Below are positions 8,971 through 18,504 of a stretch of 26,492 nucleotides of DNA, piece after piece. The position numbers and the translations under genes were made by a program. Source of the DNA: Triparma columacea (Eukaryota > Sar > Bolidophyceae > Parmales > Triparmaceae); NCBI GenBank assembly GCA_030267965.1, contig BRYA01001007.1, positions 1 to 26,492 on the forward strand, in the 5' to 3' direction. The notes beneath the pieces are model-generated. The model did not search any database and had not been told where the DNA came from. It saw only the letters and a list, made by a program, of their open reading frames with translations. The first letter of the stretch is position 1, and each line of letters starts with the position of its first letter.

Positions 8971-9777
8971 CTACCCCTGTAGACAACCTCCAACCCCTCC
9001 CCCCCCTCCCTTGCCTGCAACAATGACCGCAGCTATCATCCCATAAAGTGCAATCGCCTCAGCAAAGATGCACGTCACTAACATGCCCGAGTAAACTGAG
9101 TTGAACCCCCTGCCGTTCGCGGAAGCCTCTGAAGCAGCAGACGCCGCTCCCGACTCCGCACCTTTGTCCTGCGGTGGGGAGTACCTCTTATCAGACAACA
9201 TGTCGTTGGCCAACAAACCGCTGGGGGGAGGGGCGGGGAGGAGGGGGGAAGGGAGGAGTGAGAGAGTGACGACCGTGGATAAGTAAGCAATCTTCTGCTA
9301 ATGTCGTCATTCTCACCTCCTCTCGTTGACAGCACCACGGCCTATGCTCATCTTTACCTCAGCCCCGCCAGTGTGCCAACACAGTGTCCCGACGAAGGCC
9401 CTCCCCACGATGCCGATGCACCAACCGGCTGCAGCCGCCGTCAGCCCACACAGCGTCCCAGCAAAAAGGTGGGTCAGAGAGGAGTAAAGGGAGTATGTTA
9501 GGCCGACGCCATCAGCCGCAGACTCATCGGCGAACGGAGCAGGGATCGAACCTAACAATACCACAGACACTATCAGACCGTAAACCGCCACCACCCCAGA
9601 CATCACAATTGGCATCAAGCACTTTGTGAGGAGCTTCGGCTGAGAGATGCTAAGAGTCAGCAGGGGTGGAGAAATCAGCACTATACCGAGGGATGACCCC
9701 ACTACACCGAACACGCACGACATGGTTACCCCAAGATACCCCAGAACGTAGGCATAAGTGGGGCAGAGGGAGGACAT
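8971..9777 (-). CDS. V-type H+-ATPase proteolipid subunit c (divergent)
   Basis: Two exons, modelled as 9777-9317 and 9220-8971 (236 residues). The subunit builds the proton-carrying membrane ring of the V-ATPase. Four membrane helices lie near residues 8-34, 52-77, 95-125 and 198-222. Family matches are KCLMPIVMSGVVAVYGLIVS (helix 2), LAGLxxGLxxxAAGxxIGIVG-like sequence (helix 3) and SGMLVTCIFAEAIALYGM (helix 4) with the proton-binding glutamate at about 208. Two features are odd. The usual GTAKSGVGI stretch after helix 1 is replaced by GIVLISPPLL, and about 55 extra Ala/Ser/Gly-rich residues separate helices 3 and 4. Part of that excess may be a splicing question: phase-compatible alternatives are donor 9357 with acceptor ending at 9169, or donor 9316 with an acceptor at the CAG near 9109. 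The tail is Gly-rich. Confidence 0.8.
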
Positions 9778-10483
9778 GAGTAAGGCGGGGCCGTGTTATG
9801 GGCAATTTGATAATGGTATAAGGCGCAAAGGAGGGGGTTTGGCGTAAGTAGAAGGGTCAAGGAGCCTATTTGCAGCTGGCTGAAGAAATATCGACAATTC
9901 GTTAGCTGTAAATCACTTTAGCCCTGAATTTTCGAGAAATTAGTGTTAATGTCCGAAAATGTGCTGCTTGGATTCTGCCCTCCGCCGACTCAACCCCACA
10001 ACTAACACCAGCCTATTTATTTGGTGAGTGTGGTTTGGGCCCCATTGGTGCCGACACCTTCGCGTTCCTTGGTGTCTGGGGTAAACGTCCTGATTCTAGT
10101 TTTTTAGCTGCCGTCTCTCTCCCCTTGTTCTGTTTGCAGCATTGTTAGTCCCGACTTACCGATTTTATGTTATGGTGGATTATACATGACACTGCAGTAT
10201 CGTTTGGCTTTATTGACCTCATTTTATGCCTTCTCGTTTGCAGCCCACAACTACTGAGCCCCCTCAACCCCTTTCCCACTTCCTACCCTAACCCCCCACC
10301 CAACTGCCTTGCCGTTGCCCTATGGTTTCTCCCCAAATATGATATAGACAATCTTGGGGGGGATCTAAAATAGATTTTCGCACTACATAAGTAAATATTA
10401 TCCCAAGGACGCAATATCAGACCTCATACCTTACAGCACTGCTATCTGCTTTAAGACATTGAAAGGTCAGTGAAAGTTATTAT
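9778..10483. promoter_or_regulatory. Bidirectional intergenic region with possible 5' UTR intron
   Basis: The V-ATPase gene and the 10484 gene diverge from here. No conserved coding sequence is visible. GTGAGTGTGG at 10023 and TTTGCAG near 10139, and a second TTTGCAG near 10243, look like splice borders and suggest that the plus-strand transcript has a spliced 5' UTR. AT content rises towards the ATG. Confidence 0.4.
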
Positions 10484-11032
10484 ATGGTTAGGTCTCCCTT
10501 CAGCTCCCCCAAGACTCCGTCGCGACCTATAAGCAGCAGTCCAGATGCATCAGGCCTGTCGTATGGCGGCAGCGACTCCTACGGAGTGTCCGGAATCCCC
10601 TCCACCCTTGACTCAAATATGTACGAGGAGGTTGGCCCCATGTCAAGGGCGAGCACCGGGACAGAAGGCTCCGACAATGAGGTCTCGAAAACTATAACGA
10701 GGAAGGACAAGGAGGGAAACTTAATTTGCAATGAAAAGGGAGTCCCTATCAAATGGCGTGTCAAGAAAAGGGCAGGACACAGAAAGAAGAAGAGAAGGAA
10801 CAGTCTCAATCAAAATGACCCTACCTCATCCTCGGATAACTTTAGCGCTATCGAGGATGAGGTAAACGAGGATCAATTCGACTCAAGGTTTGGAGACGCC
10901 GACGACAGAATTAACGACGTTGACCATCTCCTTACAACTGGCGAGGACGTTGACTTTAAGGACGACGAGTATGTCACCAATTACGTCGTAATCAAGAAGA
11001 AGAAGTCCCTCTTTCGTACCGCGTGTGGATGA
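10484..11032 (+). CDS. Small hypothetical protein, basic centre and acidic C-terminal half
   Basis: An intact 182-residue frame with ATG and TGA. Residues 1-70 are Ser/Pro/Gly-rich and contain SPxxxPSRP-type phosphorylation-like sites. Residues 70-108 form a compact, probably structured stretch, TRKDKEGNLICNEKGVPIKW, followed by a strongly basic cluster (RVKKRAGHRKKKRR). Residues 115-170 are acidic. The C-terminus is NYVVIKKKKSLFRTACG. Shuffled low complexity and even charge segregation make it look like a real protein and not a chance frame, but I recognise no family. The basic cluster could be a nuclear localisation or nucleic-acid binding segment. Confidence 0.6.
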   Translation: MVRSPFSSPKTPSRPISSSPDASGLSYGGSDSYGVSGIPSTLDSNMYEEVGPMSRASTGTEGSDNEVSKTITRKDKEGNLICNEKGVPIKWRVKKRAGHRKKKRRNSLNQNDPTSSSDNFSAIEDEVNEDQFDSRFGDADDRINDVDHLLTTGEDVDFKDDEYVTNYVVIKKKKSLFRTACG

Positions 11033-11037
11033 TTTAT

Positions 11038-11058
11038 AAAGAAGAAGAAGAAGAAGAA
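11038..11058. repeat. (GAA)n microsatellite
   Basis: Six GAA units directly after the stop codon of the small protein at 10484-11032, so presumably in its 3' UTR. Confidence 0.9.
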
Positions 11059-11277
11059 TAGTTTTTAGTCTGCTGTGGTGGGTAACAAATGAAATTGCAA
11101 CAACGCAATTATTGACCACTAAAGGAAGGGATAGAGGTTAGTTAGTCGGGCTTACGAGTTGAGTCGAAATGACGCGAATTGCGCATAAAGTGGCGCACCT
11201 TCACGTCAACGTTGAACGAAATATGCAAAAAAAAGAAAAACACTTGTATTTTATTGCAATCTTGTTCCCTTACATTT

Positions 11278-14209
11278 TTACGGTACAAAATCAACTGGCA
11301 CACCTATGTGAAGCGCCTTCCACGTTCTGGCCTTCACCTTGGCGTCCATTTCCATCCTCATCCTCCCCCCCTTCCCGTCCCTAGTGGGAGACTTGGAGGG
11401 TGATAGGGAAGGCAGGAGTGTGCTTGTGCTCATGAGGGTCTGGGAAGCCGGGTTGGTCTGGTCAAGGTTGAGGGAATCAGTAAATTGCAAGCTCGAAGGG
11501 CTCTGCGGTCGGCTCCTACTGCTTTGCTTGCTTACGGGCCTACTTCCGGGCCTGCTCCCGGACCTGCTCCCAGTCCTACTCCCCATCCTGCTTCTAGGGT
11601 CCGGAACGACGGAGGGCATATCCTGCGGAGGCTCAAAACTTCCCCACAGGTCGTCATTTCCGTCCCCCCTCATCCTCATGAGCCCCATGCAGACATCTTC
11701 CCCCGTGCATAGGTACACGCCGTCAACGCAAGAGGAGGGGCGCCAGAGGGACAACATGGAAGAACATCGGAGGTGCAGGGGGGCACCCGACGTGTTAATG
11801 AGGTCCTTGAAGGCTTTCTTTTCCCAGTTGAAACGTCGGAGCTCCCTAATGGCGCCCTCGAGTTCTTCCATTCCAATCTCTCCTCCCCCATCCAGGTCGA
11901 CGTAGCGGACAAAGAGGACGACGTCCTTCCTCTTGAGTTTCAGGCCGCACTTTTTGAGCCCTTTCCTCAGCTCCTCAGCGTCCACGGTGCCATCTCCCGT
12001 GGCGTCCATTTTCTTGAACATGTCAATTATCCTCAAGCAGCTCTTTCTCATGAATGCATCTATCGATGTTAAGCATTTTAGGGCACCACTGTCCTCCATT
12101 TCTTGCATTTTGTCCCTGAGCTCCCTTGCCTTCGCCCTCTTGGACTCGGCAATGGCAAGCCTGGCGGCTTGCTTCTCCCTGCTCCTCTTCAGAGCGGCCC
12201 TGCTTGCCCCGCTGGGCTGCATCATCTTCTCTACAGCAGCCACGAGCTCCTGAGCATCCACCTCTCCCGTGCCGTCGGGGTCTATGCTCAGGCAGAGGGT
12301 TGTCACGGTGAGGCCCTTCTCCTTCATGAAGGCCTCAAGCTGGTCCAGAACCACCGAGACTCCTGCTGCTTCCGCCTTCTCGAGTCTCTCTCTAAGCACC
12401 TTATCCTTCTCCTCCGCCTCGATTCTCTTGCTCTCCGCCTCTGCGTCAGCCTCGTTTTTCCTCTTGATGAGCGCCTTAAGCTTCCCGCTGGGCGCCTTGA
12501 GCTTTACCAGCCCCTCCATCAGTTCACCCCCTGTGACACTCCCAGAGCCGTCCTTGTCCAATTCCTGGAAAACGTTGAGAATTTTGAGCCCCTTTTCGCT
12601 CATGAGGTTCTCAATCTTCAACAGTATCCTCCCCACCTCCTCCTGGATCACCTCAGACTCGGACTTCTTGTGGAGTTTTCTGAAAGCGTCCTTAACCTCG
12701 GGGTAGGATAGTTCCCCGTCCGAGTTTGGGTCCATGAACCTCATAATCAGCCCAATCTCGGTCTCGTCAAAGCCGCACCCAAGATGCTGAAGCCCCTTCT
12801 TTAGCTCAAGGGCCGAGATCGTCCCCTCTGGTTCGGCGGCGTGGGGATCTATCCTCTCAGGCTTGATGCCGTTCGGGTACCACTCAGCATCGTCATCCGA
12901 CTCCTCGTCCGAGTCGTCGACGTGGGCCTTCCTGAAACTGGCATCCATGAGATTGAACCACTTGATGAGCGTTAAGCTCTCGTCAATGAGGAACTGCTCC
13001 AGCTCAATCATGAGCTCCTTACCGTCCGCATTTACGCTCTCAGACGCTTTGGCCCTCCTTGCCCTCCTAAAGGCGTGGATGAACTCCTCCAAATCGATTG
13101 AGTCAGACCCGTCAGGGTCCATTACTTGATAACCTTGATGAGGTCCTGCTCACTGAAACTCTCTTCGGTGGCCTGCTGCATTTCCAAGGCGGCCTTCTCG
13201 GCCTCTCTGAATCTGCGGAAGCGAAAAGGAGAAGTTAGGGTTAATCACATTGTATTGCTATTGGAAGTCGCGCTCCTCCACTACGCTTCTCCCATCTCAC
13301 CTCTCATCCCATAGCTTCTTCCTCCTCTCTTGCGTCTTCTGAAGGTTGATTTCCCCCTCCGCTTTCCTCAGGGTATTTCCGAATTCTATGGTATCGACGG
13401 CATTCGTGTTGTTAGGGTCGAGGACACGAATTCGCTCCTGGATAGAGCCTGGGATCTGCATGTGTTCAAAGGCCTTTCTGATGTCCCTATGAGTTATTGA
13501 TCCGTCACCCTGACGGTCGAACAGTTTAACCACGTCATCGCTTGACTTTCTCGCCTTCTTGGCCCAGCCGAGGATAGTCTTCATGAGGTTGAGGGCCTCC
13601 ACCCCCATGGCCTTTTGGGCGTTCGCCCTCTTTATCATCGAGAAAACTTCCTGGAACTCCTTGATGGATATACTACCAGAGCCGTCCTGATCAATGAATT
13701 CGACGACCCGCTTGAGATCAGCGGGGTCGATGGAGAACCTGAAAGGAAAGGGTCGATGAGGGGAGGAGGTGTCAGTCGTGAGGTTGGATGGGTTAGGGCT
13801 GATGGGACGTCAGGAGGAGGGGCGACGGACAATTTTGAGGAAGAATTCCTACGGATCCGGGGGAAGGATCCGGGCCGCCTCACCTTTGTCTCTTGGCCTC
13901 ATCCTCCTCCCTCTGCCTCTCATCCCAACACTCCTTGCACCACTCGAGAATTTCCCGTACCACGACGAAAGGATTCTCCGAGCTTGATTGGCTACCCCCT
14001 GGATTGTACGTCAGGAACGAAGTCGTCAGCTCATCCATGGGAATGTTAAGGCTCTTCAAAGGACCCCCCGGGGTGGGAGGCAGGTCCACAGGAAGAAAGT
14101 CAGGGGCTTCCAAGTTCAAAGCACGGAGGATCTGAGACAATTCTAAGTCCGAAACGTCCAGAGTGATATCAGCGTCCATTGATGTTACGCTGGAGGTAGT
14201 AGAGGCCAT
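11278..14209 (-). CDS. Multi-EF-hand calcium-binding protein (about ten EF-hands), frameshift near 13124
   Basis: Exon 1 is 14209-13884, exon 2 13738-13301, exon 3 begins at 13212; both introns are GTGAG...CAG, phase 2. Calcium loops seen in order include DQDGSGSISIKEF, DRQGDGSITHRDI, DPNNTNAVDTIEF, DPDGSDSIDLEEF, a degenerate loop near AAEPEGTISALEL, DPNSDGELSYPEV, DKDGSGSVTGGEL, DPDGTGEVDAQEL, DATGDGTVDAEEL and DLDGGGEIGMEEL. Acidic/basic helical linkers join them, and the C-terminus is a Gly-Ser-Arg repeat followed by Ser/Thr-rich sequence. In exon 3 the frame reads SEQDLIKVIK and then TAA (13124-13122); one frame over, MDPDGSDSIDLEEF continues uninterrupted to 11278. Reading back one base restores an intact EF-hand, so one base seems to be missing. 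The partner is unknown; calcium-regulated cytoskeletal or ciliary proteins often have this build. Confidence 0.82.
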
Positions 14210-14436
14210 CTAGAAAGAATGAACAGTTCTGGAAGGATTGAGGCGGTTAAGGAGAGCCCATCAAAAATCTAACTTTCCACCAGTTCTGAAGGCGCCAAGA
14301 AGTGCCCAAAATCGAGAAATCTATCCAATCGAAGTCCAAACCAAGACTCGATAATCCGTGAATCTAGTGTGTAGCACTTGAATCAAAACCCCCTCCGACG
14401 ACGAAAAACATCAACAGGTTGGAATCAGAGTCAAAT
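14210..14436. promoter_or_regulatory. Short bidirectional promoter
   Basis: The EF-hand gene and the proline racemase-like gene start on opposite strands only 227 bases apart, so both promoters must be here. I see no TATA-like box and no clear motif. Confidence 0.5.
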
Positions 14437-15617
14437 ATGGGAACTCGCATGCTCCACGTAGTTGACGCCCATGCTGGCGGAGAGGTGAGTTTTTGTTTCC
14501 ACCTGTGTACCGGGATGACGAGGTCTAGACTGATGTGAAGTTGCAAGCAGTCGACGTTTCTGACCCTGACAATTGTAACCCCCCCCCTCAGCCTGCCCGG
14601 GTCGTTGTCGGCGGCCTCCCGACAATTCCAGGGTCGACAATGTACGAGAAACGCAACTACTTCATGTCCAACCTCGACAACCTGCGCAAGATCCTTATCC
14701 AGGAGCCTCGGGGCTACCCTTGCCAGAATGTTAACTTCATCGTACCCCCCACTGACGAGGAGGCGAAATTCGGGTACGTTATCGGGGAGCAGGCTTGCGT
14801 GTATCCGCTGATGTCAGGCCACAACACGATATGCGTGGCCACCGTGCTGCTGGAGACTGGGATGGTTGAGATGGTCGAAGGCAGGAACGATTTCAAGCTC
14901 GAGGCCCCTGGGGGTGTGGTCGATATAACAGCCTTTTGCGAGGGCGGCAAGGCCAAGTCAATAAAGATCCTTAACTTTGCGTCATTCGTTCATTTCTTGG
15001 ACGTGGACGTGGACGTACCCCACCTTGGAAAAGTCGTCGCGTCAGTGGCTTACGGTGGAATGCATTACGCCGTCGTGGACGTCGACAACGAGGTCAACAA
15101 GAAGACTCTAGGCGGTCTGAGGATCCAGCCCCATAACGGCCGCGCACTGTGCCGGTACGGCGAGATGATAAAGGTAGCGTGTAGGGAGCAGTATCCAGTG
15201 AAGCACCCAACTTTGGATTACCCCGGCTGCGATATCCTCGCTTTCGTATCCGATCATCCCACCCGCGCCGACGCTGACGGTTTGAACACTGTCGTGATGT
15301 CGAACGGTGCTTTGGATTGGGCGAAGGAGGAGACTTGGACGGGTATGCTCGACCGTAGTCCTTGCGGAAGCGGCACAAGTGCGGTGATGGCGGTAAGGCA
15401 TCGGAGGGGACTGTTGAAGGTGGGGGAGGGGTTTGTTCACGAAGGGATCGTAGGCACAACTTTCAAGGGGGTTGTGGAGGGGGAGGAAGAGGTGGGGGGG
15501 GTGAAGGGAATACGGCCAAGCATTGAGGGAAGTGGTTGGGTGACCCAATTCTGTCGGGTTGTGCTTAACCCAAACGACCCATTCTTGGAGGGCTACACAG
15601 TGGGAGATATATGGTGA
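14437..15617 (+). CDS. Proline racemase superfamily: probable trans-3-hydroxy-L-proline dehydratase / 4-hydroxyproline 2-epimerase
   Basis: Exons 14437-14484 and 14592-15617 give 357 residues, the normal family size. The tiny first exon encodes MGTRMLHVVDAHAGGE, and splicing to PARVVVGGLPTIPG rebuilds the conserved N-terminus (..DxHxxGEPxRVVxGGxP). The two active-site segments are MSGHN (Ser91) and DRSPCGSG (Cys274). True proline racemases and most 4-hydroxyproline epimerases have Cys at both places; the Ser/Cys pair is known from enzymes with trans-3-hydroxy-L-proline dehydratase and 4-hydroxyproline epimerase activity. Such enzymes degrade hydroxyproline, for instance from cell-wall or extracellular glycoproteins. 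No transit peptide is seen, so the enzyme is probably cytosolic. A larger open frame through the intron (from 14535) is not the real N-terminus, because it lacks the DxHxxGE segment. Confidence 0.9.
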
Positions 15618-15689
15618 AACGGAGCGAAGTGAGGCACGAAGCGAGGGTCTCACAATCATACACAACCCAAATAGATTTTCACTAACATA

Positions 15690-17828
15690 TCAACAATTAT
15701 TGGTCAGCTCACTCTGCCTCTCCCGCCAAGCCTCCAATTCCTGCTTGAAGCGCCTCGCCCTCTCTAGACTTCTGTACACGACTCCAGGCGTCGAGGCGTG
15801 ATATATCTTGTAATGTCCATCGACTCTCCTCTTAACTTCCCAATGCGGTGCCGGGAACTCTCTGGCGACTCTCTCTCTCTCCGACGGGTCGATCAAATCG
15901 AACGCTGGATTGTAGCCCCCCCCCTTCCCGTATTTCCTGTTCCTTTTCTTCTCCTTTCTACGTACACAGTCTGTATCAATCCCTAGTTCCTTGAACCATT
16001 TTTTGAGGCTGTACTTGGTATCCCAGAAGCACCGCGCCCCCTTTCTTCGCCCTCCCCCTCGCTCCTTGAGGCGCGAAACGACGAGCCTGAAGTAAGGGTT
16101 GTCGGACCCGAAGCACAGCGCCGCTACTGCGGCGCGGTAAATGTGGACTTGGAGTGACAAAGGGATGCCGGGGATGGAGTGGGTTGAGGGCGGGAGGAAC
16201 TTTATCGGAGGTGGTGCCGTGGACGGTTGGGGGGAGGAGGTGGAGGTGGTATAAGATATGGAGGAGGAGCTATCGTCACCAGAATCTGCGAGGAGCGAGC
16301 GCCAGGAGCGAAATAAAATTAGAACGAGGCCGACTGAAGCGAAACTGTATTACCTTCCATTCATTTGCCCGATTCTTACCTGAGGTCTCCTCCTCGTCTT
16401 CTTCCTCCTCCTCCTCATCTTCCTCCTCCTCATCATCATCTTCATCCTCGTGTAATCCAACACTGACGTCCTCATCATCCTCCTCTTCCTCTTCCTCTTC
16501 ATTTCCCTCCATCTCCTCTTCCTCCTCCTCCTTTCCCCAGTCCACGCTCCACCATCCCATAACGCCTTCCTCCCAGTGTCCCCACCCCCCCTTCGCAAAC
16601 GCTTGAAAGTCCCTCCGTCCCCCCTTGTTCGTAGTAATCATACTCTTCATGTATCCGTGCATTCTTCTTAAACACACCTCCCAAGCTTTAACCTCATCAC
16701 TAACACCACCGACCCAACCGCTTGATGTGTTTTTATCGATTTCAGATACGGCCTTCATTACACCGTGTCTTGATTCCCCGTATTCCCTCGTGGACTCTTC
16801 TACAATGTGTCCGCACCTCCCGTCAGGCCCTGAGTACACCCCTTCTACCTCTAGTCTTTTAACCGTATCCTCCGCGGTCCCTATTTCTGACTGTGTTGAG
16901 CCGAGAAGGTGTGAGGGTTCGTAGTCCTCGTTAATTTTCTCGTAATAATCAAGCAGACCAACGACCTCGAGGGCCATATCACCGAACCCACTAGCTTGAC
17001 CAGCTCCACCATGCAGCAATCTCTTGGCGGTTTGAGTTACTAAGTTAGACCGGAAACTTGGAGTGTCGATAGCAGACTCTTTCGACCTCTTTTTCTCTCT
17101 GCAGGGTAGGGAGGAGGGAAAGCGTCCGAGTTCAGTTGTGTTGGTTCTTGTAGGAAGATCTCATGAGGTTGCCACTGCCTTCTTCTCCAATCCTCTGGTC
17201 ACGTGCCCCCCCCCACTCACCTTCTCTCCTCCCCCTTCCATATCTCTTCCCATTTATCCTCTTGAATCCCCTGGCTTTTCCTCATACTAAAGTTCATCCC
17301 CCAAGCTTTCAATGCTCTCCCAACACCCTCCCTCGTCCCTTCCTTACCCTCGCATGCATAGTAGTAGACCCCAAGGTGAGTACGTGGTAGCACGTACGCA
17401 CCCTTCTCTTTGTGTATTTTTTTTCTACCCCCCTTTTCCTTTTTTATCGCACTTGTACCTTCTCCTTCACTCTCGCTTCCTCCCCCCCCACTCACAACTA
17501 TACCCCTAAGCTTATCCTCGACCTCGTCCTCTAAGGCGGAAGGCTGAGAAGTGAGGGAATGACGAGAGCTTTTTAAAGGACCTTTTACCCAAACGTCACG
17601 GACACCCCAACCGTGTTTTGCTTTTACGGATACGTTCCTGGAAGACAGGTTGAACAATACGGGACCAAGGGTAGAGGAGGTGGACGTGAAGTTTGAACGG
17701 GTGAAGAGGGCGTTGTATATGCCTGGTGGGGGATTTGAAGGAGGGATTGGGGTGGTGGAGGTTTGAGGAGTTAGATAGATGTGTGGACAGGTAACGTAGA
17801 TAGATGTGTGGACAGGTAATATCAGCAT
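15690..17828 (-). CDS. Unknown protein with C-terminal W/GHY module (MBD-like pattern)
   Basis: Three exons, 17828-17221, 17098-16380 and 16285-15690, joined by GTGAGT/GCAG and GTAAGA/GCAG introns, give 640 residues. The N-terminal part is of unknown type; the middle (about 230-400) is a predicted folded stretch with many Trp and Gly (GGWGHWEEGVMGWWSVDW); then follows a long Glu/Asp tract, a Ser/Pro linker and a basic domain that begins LQVHIYRAAVAALCFG. Residues 584-626 carry the module REFPAPHWEVKRR, DGHYKIYHAS, YRSLERARRF, which also occurs twice in the neighbouring gene at 18505. The pattern of a Trp strand, a Tyr strand, a YRS turn and an AR-F helix recalls methyl-CpG-binding or AP2-type folds, but this is only a resemblance. 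The start is uncertain because the ATG at 17828 lies in a microsatellite. Confidence 0.65.
15738..15863 (-). other. W/GHY module, copy in the 15690-17828 gene
   Basis: About 43 residues: REFPAPHWEVKRR, then DGHYKIYHAS, then YRSLERARRFKQEL. It shares the order EFP-x-P-x-W-x-V-x-RR, DGHY-x-I, H-x-S and AR-x-FK-x-x-L with two copies in the plus-strand gene at 19135 and 19282. Confidence 0.8.
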
Positions 17829-17852
17829 TAATATCAGCAGTAATATCAGCAG
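17772..17852. repeat. Tandem repeats: 25-bp x2 and 12-bp x3
   Basis: TAGATAGATGTGTGGACAGG occurs at 17772 and 17797, a 25-base period. It runs into three 12-base units of the type TAATATCAGCAG at 17817-17852. On the minus strand the 12-mers encode a run of LLIL, so the hydrophobic N-terminus of the adjacent frame is a microsatellite product and not proof of a signal peptide. Confidence 0.9.
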
Positions 17853-18504
17853 CAATACGCCAGCTATACACCAACGCTGATACTACCCACTAAACCAAAC
17901 ACAGATATCGCACACTGAGCAAGGTGCATCAACTTGCCCAAATCCCACTATCCTCTCCCCATCCCCTCCCACCCCCCTCCTCACCCCCCCCCCAATTGTC
18001 CCTTACCCGTGGGTGAAGTATGTGAGAGTGCTTTAGGAGCCTTTGATTTAGAGTATGTGTATTGTGTGTATTTTGGGTTTGGTTTTTTCGTTCCACCACT
18101 GTGATGTTGGTTCTTATTTTGCTTGTCCATGTTGTTTAAGTATTCTATTATGCTAAGTGTTACATATGGTGAGAGAATGGAGAGAGAATGGGTTGAGAAT
18201 GGAGTTATAAAGTTGTGGGCACTCGAAGGTGTGGAGAATGAGGCTTTTAACTGGCTTCAAATTGCTTTAAATTAGGTCAATTACTCTCTAAGTCCTTCAA
18301 TTCGTCTCTTCAAACAGGAAAATGATCTTAAATGTTGATAAATTGGCGTAAAAAGATCCAAAGTCCTTCCCAAAATAAATTGCTTTTCAGATTTCACCAT
18401 TCTCATCTCCATTTTCCCTTCATTTAACGTTCATTCCGACTATCACAAACCATCTAATATATCCAAATATCCAAAGACACACCAATACATATCAATACAC
18501 ACCA
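17853..18504. promoter_or_regulatory. Intergenic region between the two module-bearing genes
   Basis: About 650 bases between divergent genes. No coding sequence is supported. It holds a C-rich stretch (17950-17995), a T/G-rich stretch (18040-18100) and short A/C-rich direct repeats just before the ATG at 18505 (CAATACATAT, CAATACACAC). A first exon of the minus-strand gene could be hidden here. Confidence 0.4.

Noticed and set aside
9540..9552. GGGATCGAACC resembling a tRNA T-arm on the opposite strand
   Set aside because: It lies in V-ATPase coding sequence and no cloverleaf or A-box can be formed around it.
8971..9777. V-ATPase subunit c'' (Vma16) with the helix-2 glutamate replaced by Gly
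   Set aside because: The MPIVMSGVVAVYGL segment aligns better with subunit c, in which this place is normally Gly and the essential Glu is in helix 4, where it is present.
14535..14591. ATG at 14535 as start of the racemase
   Set aside because: This reads through the intron and lacks the conserved DxHxxGE segment, which is supplied by the small exon at 14437-14484.
16350..16598. Arg/Lys-rich minus-strand frame
   Set aside because: An out-of-frame reading of the Glu/Asp tract of the 15690-17828 gene.
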